Source of the DNA: Shewanella marina JCM 15074
GTDB taxonomy: Bacteria > Pseudomonadota > Gammaproteobacteria > Enterobacterales > Shewanellaceae
DNA length: 64,000 nt
Assembly (NCBI RefSeq): GCF_000614975.1
Contig: NZ_BALM01000023.1
Location: 1-64,000, forward strand
Direction: 5' to 3'
In this document: positions 18,583-28,189 of the stretch, one piece after another
How the letters are laid out: each line of letters starts with the position of its first letter
Numbering within the stretch: position 1 is the first letter of the stretch
Notes under the pieces: model-generated
Database searches by the model: none
Told to the model about the DNA's origin: nothing
Seen by the model: only the letters and a program-made list of their open reading frames with translations
Position numbers and translations under genes: made by a program

Positions 18583-18653
18583 CAACATAATGCCTAAAGC
18601 CGCGGAAAGAAAAAGCGAAGCTTTTGGTTTTCCGACTGCCTTTACTTGTTATA
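18583..18653 (-). repeat. attC-like imperfect inverted repeat
   Basis: Arms 18595-18616 (TAAAGCCGCGGAAAGAAAAA, then GC) and 18620-18643 (GCTTTTGGTTTTCCGACTGC, then CTTTA) form a long interrupted stem with a three-base loop. In minus orientation the repeat is bounded by TATAACA at the methyltransferase stop and TTATGTTG at the other side, reminiscent of Vibrio/Shewanella integron attC ends. The spacing and mismatch bulges fit attC, but the terminal boxes are not canonical. Confidence 0.4.
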
Positions 18654-19247
18654 TTTTTTCGCAACCACAGAGTAAATATGCCACTGCTGAGGTATGCCTT
18701 GGATTTCGCCAGAAACATTATGCTCAACAAACTTTAGAATTTCGAATTCACTAAACAAAGCTCTAACAGCTGCTTCAGTGAAAACCAAAACATGCTCCCA
18801 AAATGCTTTCCGATCATAATTCGGACCAGCCATTGTATCATTCTGCCCAAGAAACGAACCGCAAAATACCCCTTCAGGATTCAGTGACTCCGAGATACTA
18901 CGCCATACACCATAAAACTCCTCGGGTGGACAAAAAAATAAACTAGCATCCGCAACAATTAACGTGGATTTTGGATACTCAAAAGAACTAAAGCTTTCAT
19001 GAGATAAAAATACATTCTTGACCTTGCTGAAGCGTTCGCTGCACAATCGTACAGATTCCTCATTAATATCAAATGCGTGAACTCTAAATCCGTTTTCAGA
19101 CAAGTAAGCTATATCAGATCCTGCACCACACCCACAATCCACGGCCACCTTAACATTTCCGATGAGGTTAGATGCGTACATCAAATCTTCTCTAGTACTT
19201 CGATTTGTTGTTTCAGAGTAATATTGTAGTATTTCTTTAGTAGTCAT
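18642..19247 (-). CDS. SAM-dependent class I methyltransferase
   Basis: A 201-residue protein with SAM motif I VAVDCGCGAGSDIAYL near 34-49 and the acidic ribose-binding residue in VHAFDINEES. The general shape (small, TehB/UbiE-like) does not reveal the substrate. It starts at ATG 19247 and ends inside the attC-like repeat. It is probably part of an acquired segment with the GNAT gene. Confidence 0.85.
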   Translation of the reverse strand: MTTKEILQYYSETTNRSTREDLMYASNLIGNVKVAVDCGCGAGSDIAYLSENGFRVHAFDINEESVRLCSERFSKVKNVFLSHESFSSFEYPKSTLIVADASLFFCPPEEFYGVWRSISESLNPEGVFCGSFLGQNDTMAGPNYDRKAFWEHVLVFTEAAVRALFSEFEILKFVEHNVSGEIQGIPQQWHIYSVVAKKYNK

Positions 19248-19613
19248 AATTCCATAAATCTAACAGTATATTAGGCTGAATTCTGAATAAGAACAGGACT
19301 TCCAAGTTAATCATATATTAGAAAAGTATCCTGAAATGTTCGTTTTCTCAATGCTATATTTAATATTTTCCTGCGATCTCACTAACTTTCTTGATAGTGA
19401 AAGTCAGAATTTGCATATTTGTGATGCAGTGCGATTTAATGACTAGATATGGATGTTTTTAAACAATCATTTAGTCGTTATTGACCTTAAATAGCTTTCC
19501 TTGTTACACCACAATAGTGCTGAAAATTCACAATGATATTGACGAAAATACCCGCTAGATGTGGTTCTGTAGTAGGATATCTTTGATGTCTATCATCAAT
19601 AAAAGGATAAGTG
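19248..19613. other. gene-free interval between methyltransferase and alkylation-repair gene
   Basis: About 366 AT-rich bases with no credible ORF. I see a short hairpin (ACTTTC...GAAAGT near 19390) and a possible -35 TTGACG near 19538 ahead of the next gene. Nothing else is recognisable. Confidence 0.5.
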
Positions 19614-20303
19614 ATGTCCCCATGGGTTGAGGCAACAAAAGTGGCGCTAGTACCATTAGCGAATGCAGATAATGCGAGTGCGATGAAATCATATATGCGT
19701 AACCAGTTTGCATTTTATGGCATTCAATCTGTGCCACGTCGAGCCGCAATGAAGCCCTTATTTGCTAAAAATCAATTACCGTCAATTGAAGCATTGCCGA
19801 TAGTGATTAATGAGCTTTGGTCATTACCCGAGCGTGAATTTCAATTGGTGGCAGTCGATTTACTTATTTTATTTAAGAAGCAGTTGCCCGTATCTATGTT
19901 AGCCAATGTAGAAGTCCTGATTACCACTAAATCTTGGTGGGATACGGTTGATTTTTTAGCAACACACATAGTAGGGAGTTTAGCTATGCGTTATCCCATT
20001 GAATCAGCAAAGTTTATCAATGTTTGGCGCAACTCTGACAATCTATGGTTACGCCGAACAAGCTTGCTTTATCAATTGAAATATAAAGATGACACTGACA
20101 CTGAACTGCTTTTTTCTCTGATTAAACAGAATCAATTTGATAATGAATTCTTTATTCAAAAAGCGATCGGTTGGATGCTGCGTGAATATTCAAAGACCAA
20201 TGCTGATGCAGTAGTTGAATTTATCAATACTCAACATATCCAAGGACTCGCAAAACGAGAGGGGATTAAGTGGCTTAAAAGTCATGGTTACTCTCAAAAG
20301 TAA
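19614..20303 (+). CDS. DNA alkylation repair protein (AlkD-type HEAT-repeat glycosylase)
   Basis: A 229-residue HEAT-like protein of the AlkD family, which excises positively charged alkylated bases such as 3- and 7-methylpurines without base flipping. With start ATG 19614 the key residues fall on Bacillus cereus AlkD numbering: Trp109 and Asp113 in KSWWDTVD, Arg148 in LWLRRTSLL, Trp187 in AIGWMLREY. AAGGA six bases upstream supports this start over the GTG three bases earlier. It is monocistronic and lies in the accessory patch. Confidence 0.88.
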   Translation: MSPWVEATKVALVPLANADNASAMKSYMRNQFAFYGIQSVPRRAAMKPLFAKNQLPSIEALPIVINELWSLPEREFQLVAVDLLILFKKQLPVSMLANVEVLITTKSWWDTVDFLATHIVGSLAMRYPIESAKFINVWRNSDNLWLRRTSLLYQLKYKDDTDTELLFSLIKQNQFDNEFFIQKAIGWMLREYSKTNADAVVEFINTQHIQGLAKREGIKWLKSHGYSQK

Positions 20304-20548
20304 TTTAATACTAACTAAGTAGGATATTCGCTAATAATTGCTGTAGGTGATTTCTTAAATATTTTTTATCAAATACTAGTGATTGATATTTAATATGCCA
20401 AGATGCTGGGGAAATAAGTCCATCTGTATTGAGAGAGTGAACGATTTAACATTAACAATATCTACCTAGTAACGTTTTCTTTATTTGAGTGTGTTTTAAT
20501 TAATATGGGAATAAGAATAAATACGATATTAATTAAGGGCTGATATTT

Positions 20549-21137
20549 ATGAAAGTTAAATTTATTATTTTAGCTGTGATGTTTTCAGCAATGGTTGGCT
20601 GTAGCAGCATTCCATTAAGTGCAATGTATAAAATGATGAGTATCAACCCTTTAGAGATTGATCCACAGCAAATAGTGGTCGCAGTGCAAGCACCTAATGG
20701 AATTGAGATTGGTGATGATGATATTGCCATTAAGTTTGATTTTTTTACGGATAAACCAGAATCAACTTTCAGACACAGTTTTTATGTCAAATCAGATAGC
20801 TCTTATGTTTTACCCGATGAATTAAAGCAAGCGTTAAATGATGATAGTCAATTTTTTTATACTAAATCTCAGTAAGCAAGATGCACTTAAAATGGCTCAA
20901 GCGCAACAAGCGGTGAAACAATACCGAATGAAAAATGATGATGGAGCAGGAAGCTTTAATTTAATTATCGAATCTGTATGCAAAAATGATGATTTTTCTG
21001 TGACTAATGACGAGCTGAATGTTTATCTAAAACTAAAGGAAAATGATGAGTTTTTTATGTTTTTGGATTCGTTAAGTGTTTTTGATATTAAAAATATCAA
21101 TTCACGTAAGGGGGATGTTATTTATCCTTGTCGTTAA
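20549..21137 (+). CDS. uncharacterised lipoprotein, frameshifted at a T7 run
   Basis: A protein of about 195 residues with a lipoprotein signal peptide (basic start, hydrophobic core, lipobox MVGCS, acylated Cys at about 18). The frame stops after ...DDSQFFYTKSQ. Reading one base differently at the T7 run 20852-20858 joins ...SQFF to ILNLSKQDALKMAQAQQAVK and on to 21137. Removing one T is the simplest repair. The Asp-rich sequence gives no family clue I recognise. It is preceded by about 245 AT-rich bases. Confidence 0.6.
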
Positions 21138-21416
21138 CTAAGCATCTTTAACTTCTGTTTTTATGTGTCATTTGCTGGTGGTATAAAAGTGAATGACTCA
21201 TAACGTAATAATGAGATGGCCTTTAAATAGCATTAGATAAACCTTGTTTTTGCTTAGTGTTTATTAATGATTCAAAGTTATCACCGTATATTTCCAGCGG
21301 ATTAATTTAGATTTAGCTTTGTGGTCTATTTATCTGCTTAAGCATAAATTGTATGCATAGGTCATTATCTTATTGGTGAAGTGATTGTTGGTTGCTAAGC
21401 CCAATGTATGGGCTGA

Positions 21417-22307
21417 ATGATGAATGTTATTAGCGTACTTATCTGCTTGTTGAACATAGGTTTGGTGTTTTTTTGCTATTACTTTGTTCGAGATTATATG
21501 AGCGCGGCAAAGCAGGGCATATTGGAAGCTAAACCTAATCATTTGTTAGTTGCTACGATTGCGATAATGGTTAATTTTTTCGATACCTTGGGGATTGGCG
21601 GCTTTGCCCCTTTGGTAGTGCTCCTTAAACGATTTAAATTAGTTCAAGATAAGTTACTTCCTGGTACGTTAAATACCGCTTTATGTCTGCCCTCCATTAT
21701 TGAAGCTCTTATCTATATTAAAAATGTCCCTATTGATGCGATGACATTACTGAGCATGATTACCGCCGCCATTATTGGCAGTTTACTTGGTGTCAAGCTC
21801 GTAGCACGGCTAAATGTAGGCAAAGTACAGTTGGTTATGGCACTTGCGCTGAGTTTGGTATTAATGATCATGTTGTCGGATAAGGCTGGTTTTATCTCTG
21901 CTGGTGGCAGTGCATTAGGCTTAACGGGAACAAAACTGGCTATTGCGATTACAGGTAATTTTATTTTAGGCGTATTGATGAGTTTTGGTATCGGCCCATA
22001 TGCGCCTTGTATGGCATTGGTGTATTCACTTGGGTTAAGTCCAATTGCTGCATTTCCGATTATGATGGGCTCTTGTGGTTTGGTGATGCCGATTGCGAGC
22101 ATTAAGTTTATTAAGTTGCACGCTTATCATCGGCGGGTGTCATTATTGATTGGTACGACGGGGTTAATTGGCGTGGTTGCGGCAGTAGCGATTATTCATC
22201 TGTTATCAAGTGCATTACTCACATGGGCAGCAATTATTATCATTAGTTATACTGTGTGGCAGTTATTTGCTAGTGCTCACCGATATTTATCCGCCCAATC
22301 TGCATGA
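21417..22307 (+). CDS. TauE/SafE (TSUP) family permease
   Basis: A 296-residue membrane protein with about eight to nine hydrophobic segments in two related halves. The motifs NFFDTLGIGGFAPLVVLLK and GIGPYAPCMALVYSLG mark the two halves of the TauE/SafE family. TSUP proteins export sulfite or other anionic organics; the substrate here is unknown. It occupies the position of yfcA in the E. coli cluster, but resemblance to YfcA itself is weak by eye, so I give no symbol. Confidence 0.85.
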   Translation: MMNVISVLICLLNIGLVFFCYYFVRDYMSAAKQGILEAKPNHLLVATIAIMVNFFDTLGIGGFAPLVVLLKRFKLVQDKLLPGTLNTALCLPSIIEALIYIKNVPIDAMTLLSMITAAIIGSLLGVKLVARLNVGKVQLVMALALSLVLMIMLSDKAGFISAGGSALGLTGTKLAIAITGNFILGVLMSFGIGPYAPCMALVYSLGLSPIAAFPIMMGSCGLVMPIASIKFIKLHAYHRRVSLLIGTTGLIGVVAAVAIIHLLSSALLTWAAIIIISYTVWQLFASAHRYLSAQSA

Positions 22308-22343
22308 TAAAGCACTAACGGTATATTTCATGTCGCAATAAAC

Positions 22344-22371
22344 AAAAGCACGCCATTTTAGCGTGCTTTTT
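22344..22371. terminator. bidirectional terminator between TSUP permease and mnmC
   Basis: AAAAGCACGC / GCGTGCTTTTT stem with CATTTTA loop. Confidence 0.9.
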
Positions 22372-22402
22372 AGTGTCAAATGTTTAACTAATTGCTTGAG
22401 TC

Positions 22403-24472
22403 TTAAATACCTTCAATACTCTTGCCTTTTCGCAACTTACGTAACCACATACGGTTTGGATTGAGCCTGTCTAAAATGGGATAAGTCAGTGGTAAGCTCT
22501 CACCACACATTAGCGCCGCAAGGGTTTCTGCTGCTAATGGCCCCGAACTTAACCCCCGTGAGCCTAAGCCACCTAATAGATATAAACCTGCAATAGTTGG
22601 GGCAAGTTGTTTATTCCAGAAATCTGCTTGCGGGTGTGTTTGTGCTAATGCCTTTATTTGGGGTATATCGGGTAGGGCGCCCATCATAGGAAAGTGATCG
22701 CGACACACCATTCGTACGCCAACACGGGCTTGATTAGCTGAGACATCCAAATCATCGGTCCAATCACTATCTGGATAACAGTCACTGATTTTAGCGCGAT
22801 TTTGCTGCTGCTCAAGCTCACTAAAGCTTAAATCTGTCGCACCTTTAATATAACTGGCACCTATACAATGATGTTGATTAGCCATTGGTGTCATATAGCC
22901 ATGGGCGCAAAGCACTTTATTAAGTTTACTGAGCTTTTCGGTGGTGGGAATATGACTGACTTGGCCTCTGAAGGGGCTTAGTTGCAGTTGCGATGACTGA
23001 GAAAATTGGGTTATCTGCGCACCATTGGCTAATACCACTGCGCTAAATGGGCCATAAATTTGCTGTTGGCTATGAAGCTGCCAACCATCCGCGGTTGGTT
23101 CAATTGCGTCAATTTGGCAATTAAAATGGGTCTGACAATCGACTAATTGCTGGGCTTGTTTGATACAAGCTTTAGCAAAGTCTGACGGGCAAACCCAGCC
23201 GCCTAGCGGGTAGTGAATACCTGCGTTGTTTATGGTGAGCTGCGCTAATTGACTGGCTTGCTTAGCATCAATGCTATGGGCGATATCTTCTGGCCATTGC
23301 TGCTGTGACATAATTTTATCAAGTCGTTGTTGGCTGCGATCATCATGGCCGGTATGCACTACGCCGCATAAATCAAACTCAATTGAGTGGCCTTGCTGAG
23401 CGAGTTGCAATAAGCGTTGGCGGCTAAACAAATATGCTTGTTGGAAAAATTGACTTAAGTGATCATTTTCTGGGGTTAATAGTGGATAAATTGCCCCTTG
23501 TTTATTGCCCGATGCAGCCATTGCAAGATCACTATCTTGGCAAAAAAGATGGCTTGAGATACCGCGCTGAGCCAGTGATAAACATAAATTGGTACTGGCA
23601 AGGCCGCCGCCAATTATAGCGATATTATCGGTATTGGCTGCGGTTAAATCCAGTTGCGGCCATTGTGCTTTTAACTGCTGATTTAAAGCGTGTGTTTCTG
23701 CTTCAATGATGTGTTTGTCATTCTCTTGCTCGGGGTGTGCTTGCCAAGGTGTGAATCCGATATCTGCTAATGCCGCAGCTGTTGTGGTTGTGAGCTCATC
23801 AGTTGCTAGCCATGTTGCTGTTGGCGTTGCTAGGCGGGCAAGCTGCCAATAGTATGAGGTTATGAGTTGTTGTTCTGCTCGGCTACCGATTAACCAATAT
23901 TGGATTAAATGTGATACTGATTGCGGCGTAGGTTGTAATGATAATTGCTGATTTAGTGCACCAAAATGGAAATCAACCATTAATTGACTGTCATTAAATT
24001 GCAATCGTTGGCAACCTACAATGGCTTGTATGTCAGTATTAAGTGGCGAGACGCTCTCAAGTGTTAATTGCAATTTATGCCACAATTGATTGAATTTTAT
24101 CGCTTGTTCGGGGTCATTATCGTAGATTGAAAGCTGTATTTTTATTTTCGGTTTTAGTTGCTGTAATAGCACTAATGCAAATACAGTGTAAGCATCTTGT
24201 AAGCCAATTAGTGCTATATGCAGTGGATTGGTATTTTCTCTAACCAGTTGATTCAGATTGGCGATCAAACTGCTGAGATGAGTGTTATGATAGTGACCAT
24301 TAACGCCATCACCTTGATTAATTAGGTGTAATAGCTGGGTTAATTGACCTTCAATATGACTGTTAATTGCCAAAATAAGTACTCGTTGCAAAATATTTTC
24401 TAATATTTTAACGATGTTTATGGAGAGCTGACCACTTAATTGAGTGAAAACAGATACTATTACCATAATCAA
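22403..24472 (-). CDS. mnmC: MnmC: FAD-dependent cmnm5s2U34 oxidoreductase with degenerate MnmD-like N-terminus
   Basis: Up to 689 residues. The C-terminal DAO domain (about 283-665) has the FAD fold NIAIIGGGLASTNLCLSLAQ and the closing GLGSRGLSSGPLAAE. It converts cmnm5(s2)U34 to nm5(s2)U34 in tRNA. The N-terminal half should be the MnmD methyltransferase, but its SAM loop (GFGTGLN in E. coli) reads GLQDAYT at 90-96 and the DGFAPxxNPxMW region reads IGSRAEQQLIT at 195-205, so activity is doubtful. The start is unclear: 24472 leaves only 35 bases to fabB, and TTG codons at residues 28 and 34 are alternatives. Synteny with fabB supports mnmC. Confidence 0.85.
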   Translation of the reverse strand: MIMVIVSVFTQLSGQLSINIVKILENILQRVLILAINSHIEGQLTQLLHLINQGDGVNGHYHNTHLSSLIANLNQLVRENTNPLHIALIGLQDAYTVFALVLLQQLKPKIKIQLSIYDNDPEQAIKFNQLWHKLQLTLESVSPLNTDIQAIVGCQRLQFNDSQLMVDFHFGALNQQLSLQPTPQSVSHLIQYWLIGSRAEQQLITSYYWQLARLATPTATWLATDELTTTTAAALADIGFTPWQAHPEQENDKHIIEAETHALNQQLKAQWPQLDLTAANTDNIAIIGGGLASTNLCLSLAQRGISSHLFCQDSDLAMAASGNKQGAIYPLLTPENDHLSQFFQQAYLFSRQRLLQLAQQGHSIEFDLCGVVHTGHDDRSQQRLDKIMSQQQWPEDIAHSIDAKQASQLAQLTINNAGIHYPLGGWVCPSDFAKACIKQAQQLVDCQTHFNCQIDAIEPTADGWQLHSQQQIYGPFSAVVLANGAQITQFSQSSQLQLSPFRGQVSHIPTTEKLSKLNKVLCAHGYMTPMANQHHCIGASYIKGATDLSFSELEQQQNRAKISDCYPDSDWTDDLDVSANQARVGVRMVCRDHFPMMGALPDIPQIKALAQTHPQADFWNKQLAPTIAGLYLLGGLGSRGLSSGPLAAETLAALMCGESLPLTYPILDRLNPNRMWLRKLRKGKSIEGI

Positions 24473-24507
24473 CGAGTACTGATTATGTTCAGAATGGATA
24501 GCAAATG

Positions 24508-25719
24508 ATGAAAAGAGTTGTGATCACCGGTATCGGTGTAGTGTCAAGTATTGGTAATAATAAACAGGAAGTGACCGAATCTCTACGTGCTGGTAAAAGT
24601 GGTATCACTTTTTCAGAGCAATTTGAAGAGATGCAGCTGCGTAGTCGTGTATGGGGCAACATTAAGCTTGACCCTGCTGAGCACATTGATCGTAAAGCAT
24701 TCCGCTTTATGGGTGATGCTGCTGCATATGCATATATTGCCATGAAAGAAGCCATTGCTGATGCTGAATTAACTGAAGAGCAATATTCAGATCATCGCGT
24801 TGGTATTGTAACGGGTTCTGGCGGCGCATCATCACTAAACCAAGTACAAGCAGCTGATACGTTACGTGCTAAAGGCGTAAAACGTGTGGGTCCTTATATT
24901 GTGCCTCGTATCATGTCTAGCACTACCAGTGCTTGTTTAGCGACTCCTTTTAAAATTAAAGGTGTTAACTATTCAATCAGCTCTGCATGTGCAACAAGTT
25001 CGCATTGTATTGGCCATGCTGTAGAGCTTATCCAAATGGGTAAGCAAGATATGGTGTTTGCTGGTGGCGGCGAAGAGCTTGATTGGACGCTTGCTATGGG
25101 CTTTGATGCTATGGGTGCGTTATCAACTAAGTATAACGATGCTCCTGCTACTGCTTCTCGTACCTATGATGCAAATCGTGATGGTTTTGTTATTTCAGCT
25201 GGTGGCGGTATCGTTGTCGTTGAAGAATTAGAGCATGCGTTAGCGCGTGGTGCAAAAATCTATGCTGAAGTGATTGGTTATGGTGCATCTTCTGATGGTT
25301 ATGACATGGTTGCTCCATCTGGTGAAGGTGCTGTTCGTTGTATGCAGATGGCGTTAGCTGATGTTGATACGCCAATCGACTATGTTAACACTCACGGTAC
25401 TTCAACTCCTGTAGGCGATTTACGTGAACTTGAAGCATTGACTGAAGTGTTCCCTGACAATATGCCTGCGATTGCTTCAACTAAGTCATTAACTGGTCAT
25501 GCTCTAGGTGCGGCTGGTGTGCATGAAGCCATCTACTGTATGTTGATGATGGAAAATAACTTCATTGCGCCAAGCATCAATATCACTGAATTAGACGGTA
25601 AAGCGGTTGATTTACCGATTGTAACTGAAACACGCGATGCAGAGTTAACAACTGTGATGAGCAACAGTTTTGGTTTCGGTGGCACTAACGCAACATTAGT
25701 TATGCGTAAATACAAATAA
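24508..25719 (+). CDS. fabB: beta-ketoacyl-ACP synthase I FabB
   Basis: A 403-residue condensing enzyme of fatty acid synthesis, needed for unsaturated fatty acids. The catalytic Cys161 is in [12 protein letters not shown], and His residues are in [10 protein letters not shown] and [14 protein letters not shown] choose ATG 24508 ([10 protein letters not shown]) to match the E. coli start; an ATG lies immediately before it. It is divergent from mnmC, as in E. coli, and followed by a strong terminator. Confidence 0.96.
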   Translation: MKRVVITGIGVVSSIGNNKQEVTESLRAGKSGITFSEQFEEMQLRSRVWGNIKLDPAEHIDRKAFRFMGDAAAYAYIAMKEAIADAELTEEQYSDHRVGIVTGSGGASSLNQVQAADTLRAKGVKRVGPYIVPRIMSSTTSACLATPFKIKGVNYSISSACATSSHCIGHAVELIQMGKQDMVFAGGGEELDWTLAMGFDAMGALSTKYNDAPATASRTYDANRDGFVISAGGGIVVVEELEHALARGAKIYAEVIGYGASSDGYDMVAPSGEGAVRCMQMALADVDTPIDYVNTHGTSTPVGDLRELEALTEVFPDNMPAIASTKSLTGHALGAAGVHEAIYCMLMMENNFIAPSINITELDGKAVDLPIVTETRDAELTTVMSNSFGFGGTNATLVMRKYK

Positions 25720-25750
25720 AAATAATGAGTTAAACTCTATTATTTTATTG

Positions 25751-25778
25751 AAAAGGGAAGCTTAGGCTTCCCTTTTTT
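25751..25778 (+). terminator. intrinsic terminator after fabB
   Basis: AAAAGGGAAGC / GCTTCCCTTTTTT stem-loop. Confidence 0.92.
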
Positions 25779-25835
25779 GTTGGCTATTACTACACTGCTA
25801 AACACTTTTAGTCTTAACCCCTCTTGCTTATCATT

Positions 25836-26962
25836 ATGAAGATTATTGTTGATGAAAACATGCCGTATGCCAAAGCACTGTTTGCTGATATTGGTGAAGT
25901 GACTGCTGTTGATGGCCGAACGTTAACTGCCTCACAGGTGCGGATGCTGATGTTTTATTAGTGCGCTCAGTGACTCAAGTCAATGCGCAATTACTGGCTC
26001 AAAATCAACGTATTGGTTTTGTTGGTAGCGCCACCATTGGTACTGACCATATTGATTTAGGCTATCTGGCTGAGCGTAATATCAACTTTGCCAATGCTCC
26101 TGGCTGTAATGCTACGGCTGTGGGGGAATATGCTTTTATTGCGATGCTTGAATTAGCCCAGCGTTATAGCGTTAACATCAAAGATAAAGTCGTGGGTATT
26201 GTTGGTGCGGGTAATACTGGCTCAGCCTTTGCGCGTTGTTTACAGGCTTATGGGGTTAAGGTGTTATTTAATGACCCTATTTTAGCCCTGTCACGACCAG
26301 ATGACTTTGTTAGTTTAGATGAGTTAATTGAGCAATGTGATGTGGTCAGTTTGCATGTACCGCTAACATTGGCAGGTCCATTTGCGACTCATCATCTTTT
26401 TGACCAATCAAGACTAGAATCATTAAAACCGGGTACATGGTTATTTAATTGCTGCCGTGGTGAAGTGATCGATAATCAAGCATTAATTAATGTAAAACAG
26501 CAAGGTGCCGATATTAAGTTGGTACTTGATGTGTGGGAGGGGGAACCTCAACCTATGCCTGAGCTGGTTAAACTTGCCGAAATTGCAACGCCACATATTG
26601 CTGGTTATAGCTTAGAGGGTAAAGCGCGAGGTACGTTTATGCTTTATCAAGAACTGATGAACTATTTATGTCGTCCTGCCACTCAATCTTTAACCGAATT
26701 ATTGCCTGATTTTAAATATCAGCAAATTAATTTACGTCATGAGTTAACGCAATATGATTTATTGCAGTTAGCGCGTCAGGTTTATGATGTGCGTGATGAT
26801 GACTATTTATTTAGACAGGTTGGTGTAAATTCAAACGGTTTTGATCAAATGCGAAAAAATCATCGCCATCGACGTGAATTTAGCGCATTGTCCCTAGCCA
26901 ATGTGGGGCAAGGTAATGTAAATTGGCTGGTAAGTTTAGGTTTTAATAGAGCAGATAAATAA
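25836..26962 (+). CDS. pdxB: erythronate-4-phosphate dehydrogenase PdxB, frameshifted
   Basis: A D-isomer 2-hydroxyacid dehydrogenase of about 375 residues, the second step of DXP-dependent pyridoxal phosphate synthesis. The true start ATG 25836 reads [16 protein letters not shown], the PdxB hallmark. Near 25940 the frame breaks (CAGGTGCGGAT): one extra G gives [20 protein letters not shown] and continues in the long downstream frame. NAD motif [14 protein letters not shown], catalytic Arg (CCRGEVID) and His (TPHIAGYS) are present. The asd gene starts two bases after the stop. Confidence 0.93.
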
Positions 26963-26964
26963 TT

Positions 26965-27981
26965 ATGTCACAGAAGTTTAATGTTGTTGTACTTGGCGCT
27001 TCAGGAGCTGTGGGTCAAACCATGATCGAAATTCTTGAAGAACGTGATTTTCCTGTGGCTAATTTGTACCCATTAGCAAGCAGTCGCAGTGCTGGTGAAA
27101 CAGTGACGTTTCACGGTAAAAATGTTGAAATCTTAGATGTTGAGACTTTTGATTGGTCACAAGCTCAAATTGGTTTCTTTTCTGCTGGCGGCGATGTTTC
27201 TGCTAAGTGGGCCCCAATTGCGGCAGAATCTGGCTGTGTTGTGATCGATAACACCTCACATTTCCGTTATGACATTGATGTACCGTTAGTGATCCCTGAA
27301 GTTAATCCTGAAGCGATTGCAGATTTCCGTAATCGTAACATTATTGCTAACCCAAATTGTTCTACCATTCAGATGCTTGTTGCGCTGAAACCCATTTATG
27401 ATGCATTTGGTATTTCACGTATTAATGTGGCGACTTATCAGTCAGTTTCAGGTTCTGGTAAAAAAGCGATTGAAGAATTAGCGAAACAATGTGCAAGATT
27501 ACTTCAAGGTTTGCCAACTGAGGCCGAAGTATATCCTAAGCAGATTGCATTTAACGTACTGCCACAGATTGATCAGTTTATGGATAATGGCTACACCAAA
27601 GAAGAGATGAAAATGGTGTGGGAAACTCAAAAGATTTTGGGTGATGAATCTGTATTAGTTAATGCGACTGCTGTTCGTGTTCCAGTATTTTATGGTCACT
27701 CAGAAGCGGTTGCGATTGAAACTCGTCAACCTGTCGACGCAGAAGATATTAAAACTGTGTTACGTGGTGCGGCTGGTATTGAGTTGTTTGAAACAGATGA
27801 AGAATACCCAACTGCGGTAACTGATGGTGCAGGTACTGACGCTGTACATGTTGGTCGTATTCGTAAAGATATCTCTCATGATTATGGTATTAATTTATGG
27901 GTAGTATCAGATAATATTCGTAAAGGTGCAGCCTTAAACAGCGTACAAATTGCTGAAGTGTTGATCCGCGATTATTATTAA
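26965..27981 (+). CDS. asd: aspartate-semialdehyde dehydrogenase
   Basis: A 338-residue NADP-dependent enzyme, second step of the aspartate pathway toward Lys, Thr, Met and diaminopimelate. It has the nucleotide loop LGASGAVGQTMIEIL, catalytic Cys in ANPNCSTIQM, substrate Arg in VGRIRKD and His in FYGHSEAV. It sits where E. coli carries usg, an Asd paralogue lacking the catalytic residues; here they are present, so it should be active. It is co-transcribed with pdxB. Confidence 0.93.
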   Translation: MSQKFNVVVLGASGAVGQTMIEILEERDFPVANLYPLASSRSAGETVTFHGKNVEILDVETFDWSQAQIGFFSAGGDVSAKWAPIAAESGCVVIDNTSHFRYDIDVPLVIPEVNPEAIADFRNRNIIANPNCSTIQMLVALKPIYDAFGISRINVATYQSVSGSGKKAIEELAKQCARLLQGLPTEAEVYPKQIAFNVLPQIDQFMDNGYTKEEMKMVWETQKILGDESVLVNATAVRVPVFYGHSEAVAIETRQPVDAEDIKTVLRGAAGIELFETDEEYPTAVTDGAGTDAVHVGRIRKDISHDYGINLWVVSDNIRKGAALNSVQIAEVLIRDYY

Positions 27982-27995
27982 TTTTTTACCGTAAC

Positions 27996-28019
27996 AAAGC
28001 CTGCTTTGCAGGCTTTTTG
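27996..28019 (+). terminator. intrinsic terminator after asd
   Basis: AAAGCCTGC / GCAGGCTTTTT stem with a TTT loop. Confidence 0.92.
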
Positions 28020-28189
28020 ATTGATTTGTGAATATTAGCCAAGTTCGCAAATTATATTTGTAATAACCTAAAGATATAACATGGCTAGTTAACTCACTTA
28101 AGATAATGGATTGTTATCTTACTATGAATGGATGCGATAGTCTGGACATCGTATAGCGTGCAAACTTTGCGCTTGAAAGGAAAGGGTAG

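Noticed and set aside
18428-18730. Full 100-codon version of the small membrane ORF
   Set aside because: The first half overlaps the methyltransferase and the attC-like stem; only the last 50 codons look protein-like.
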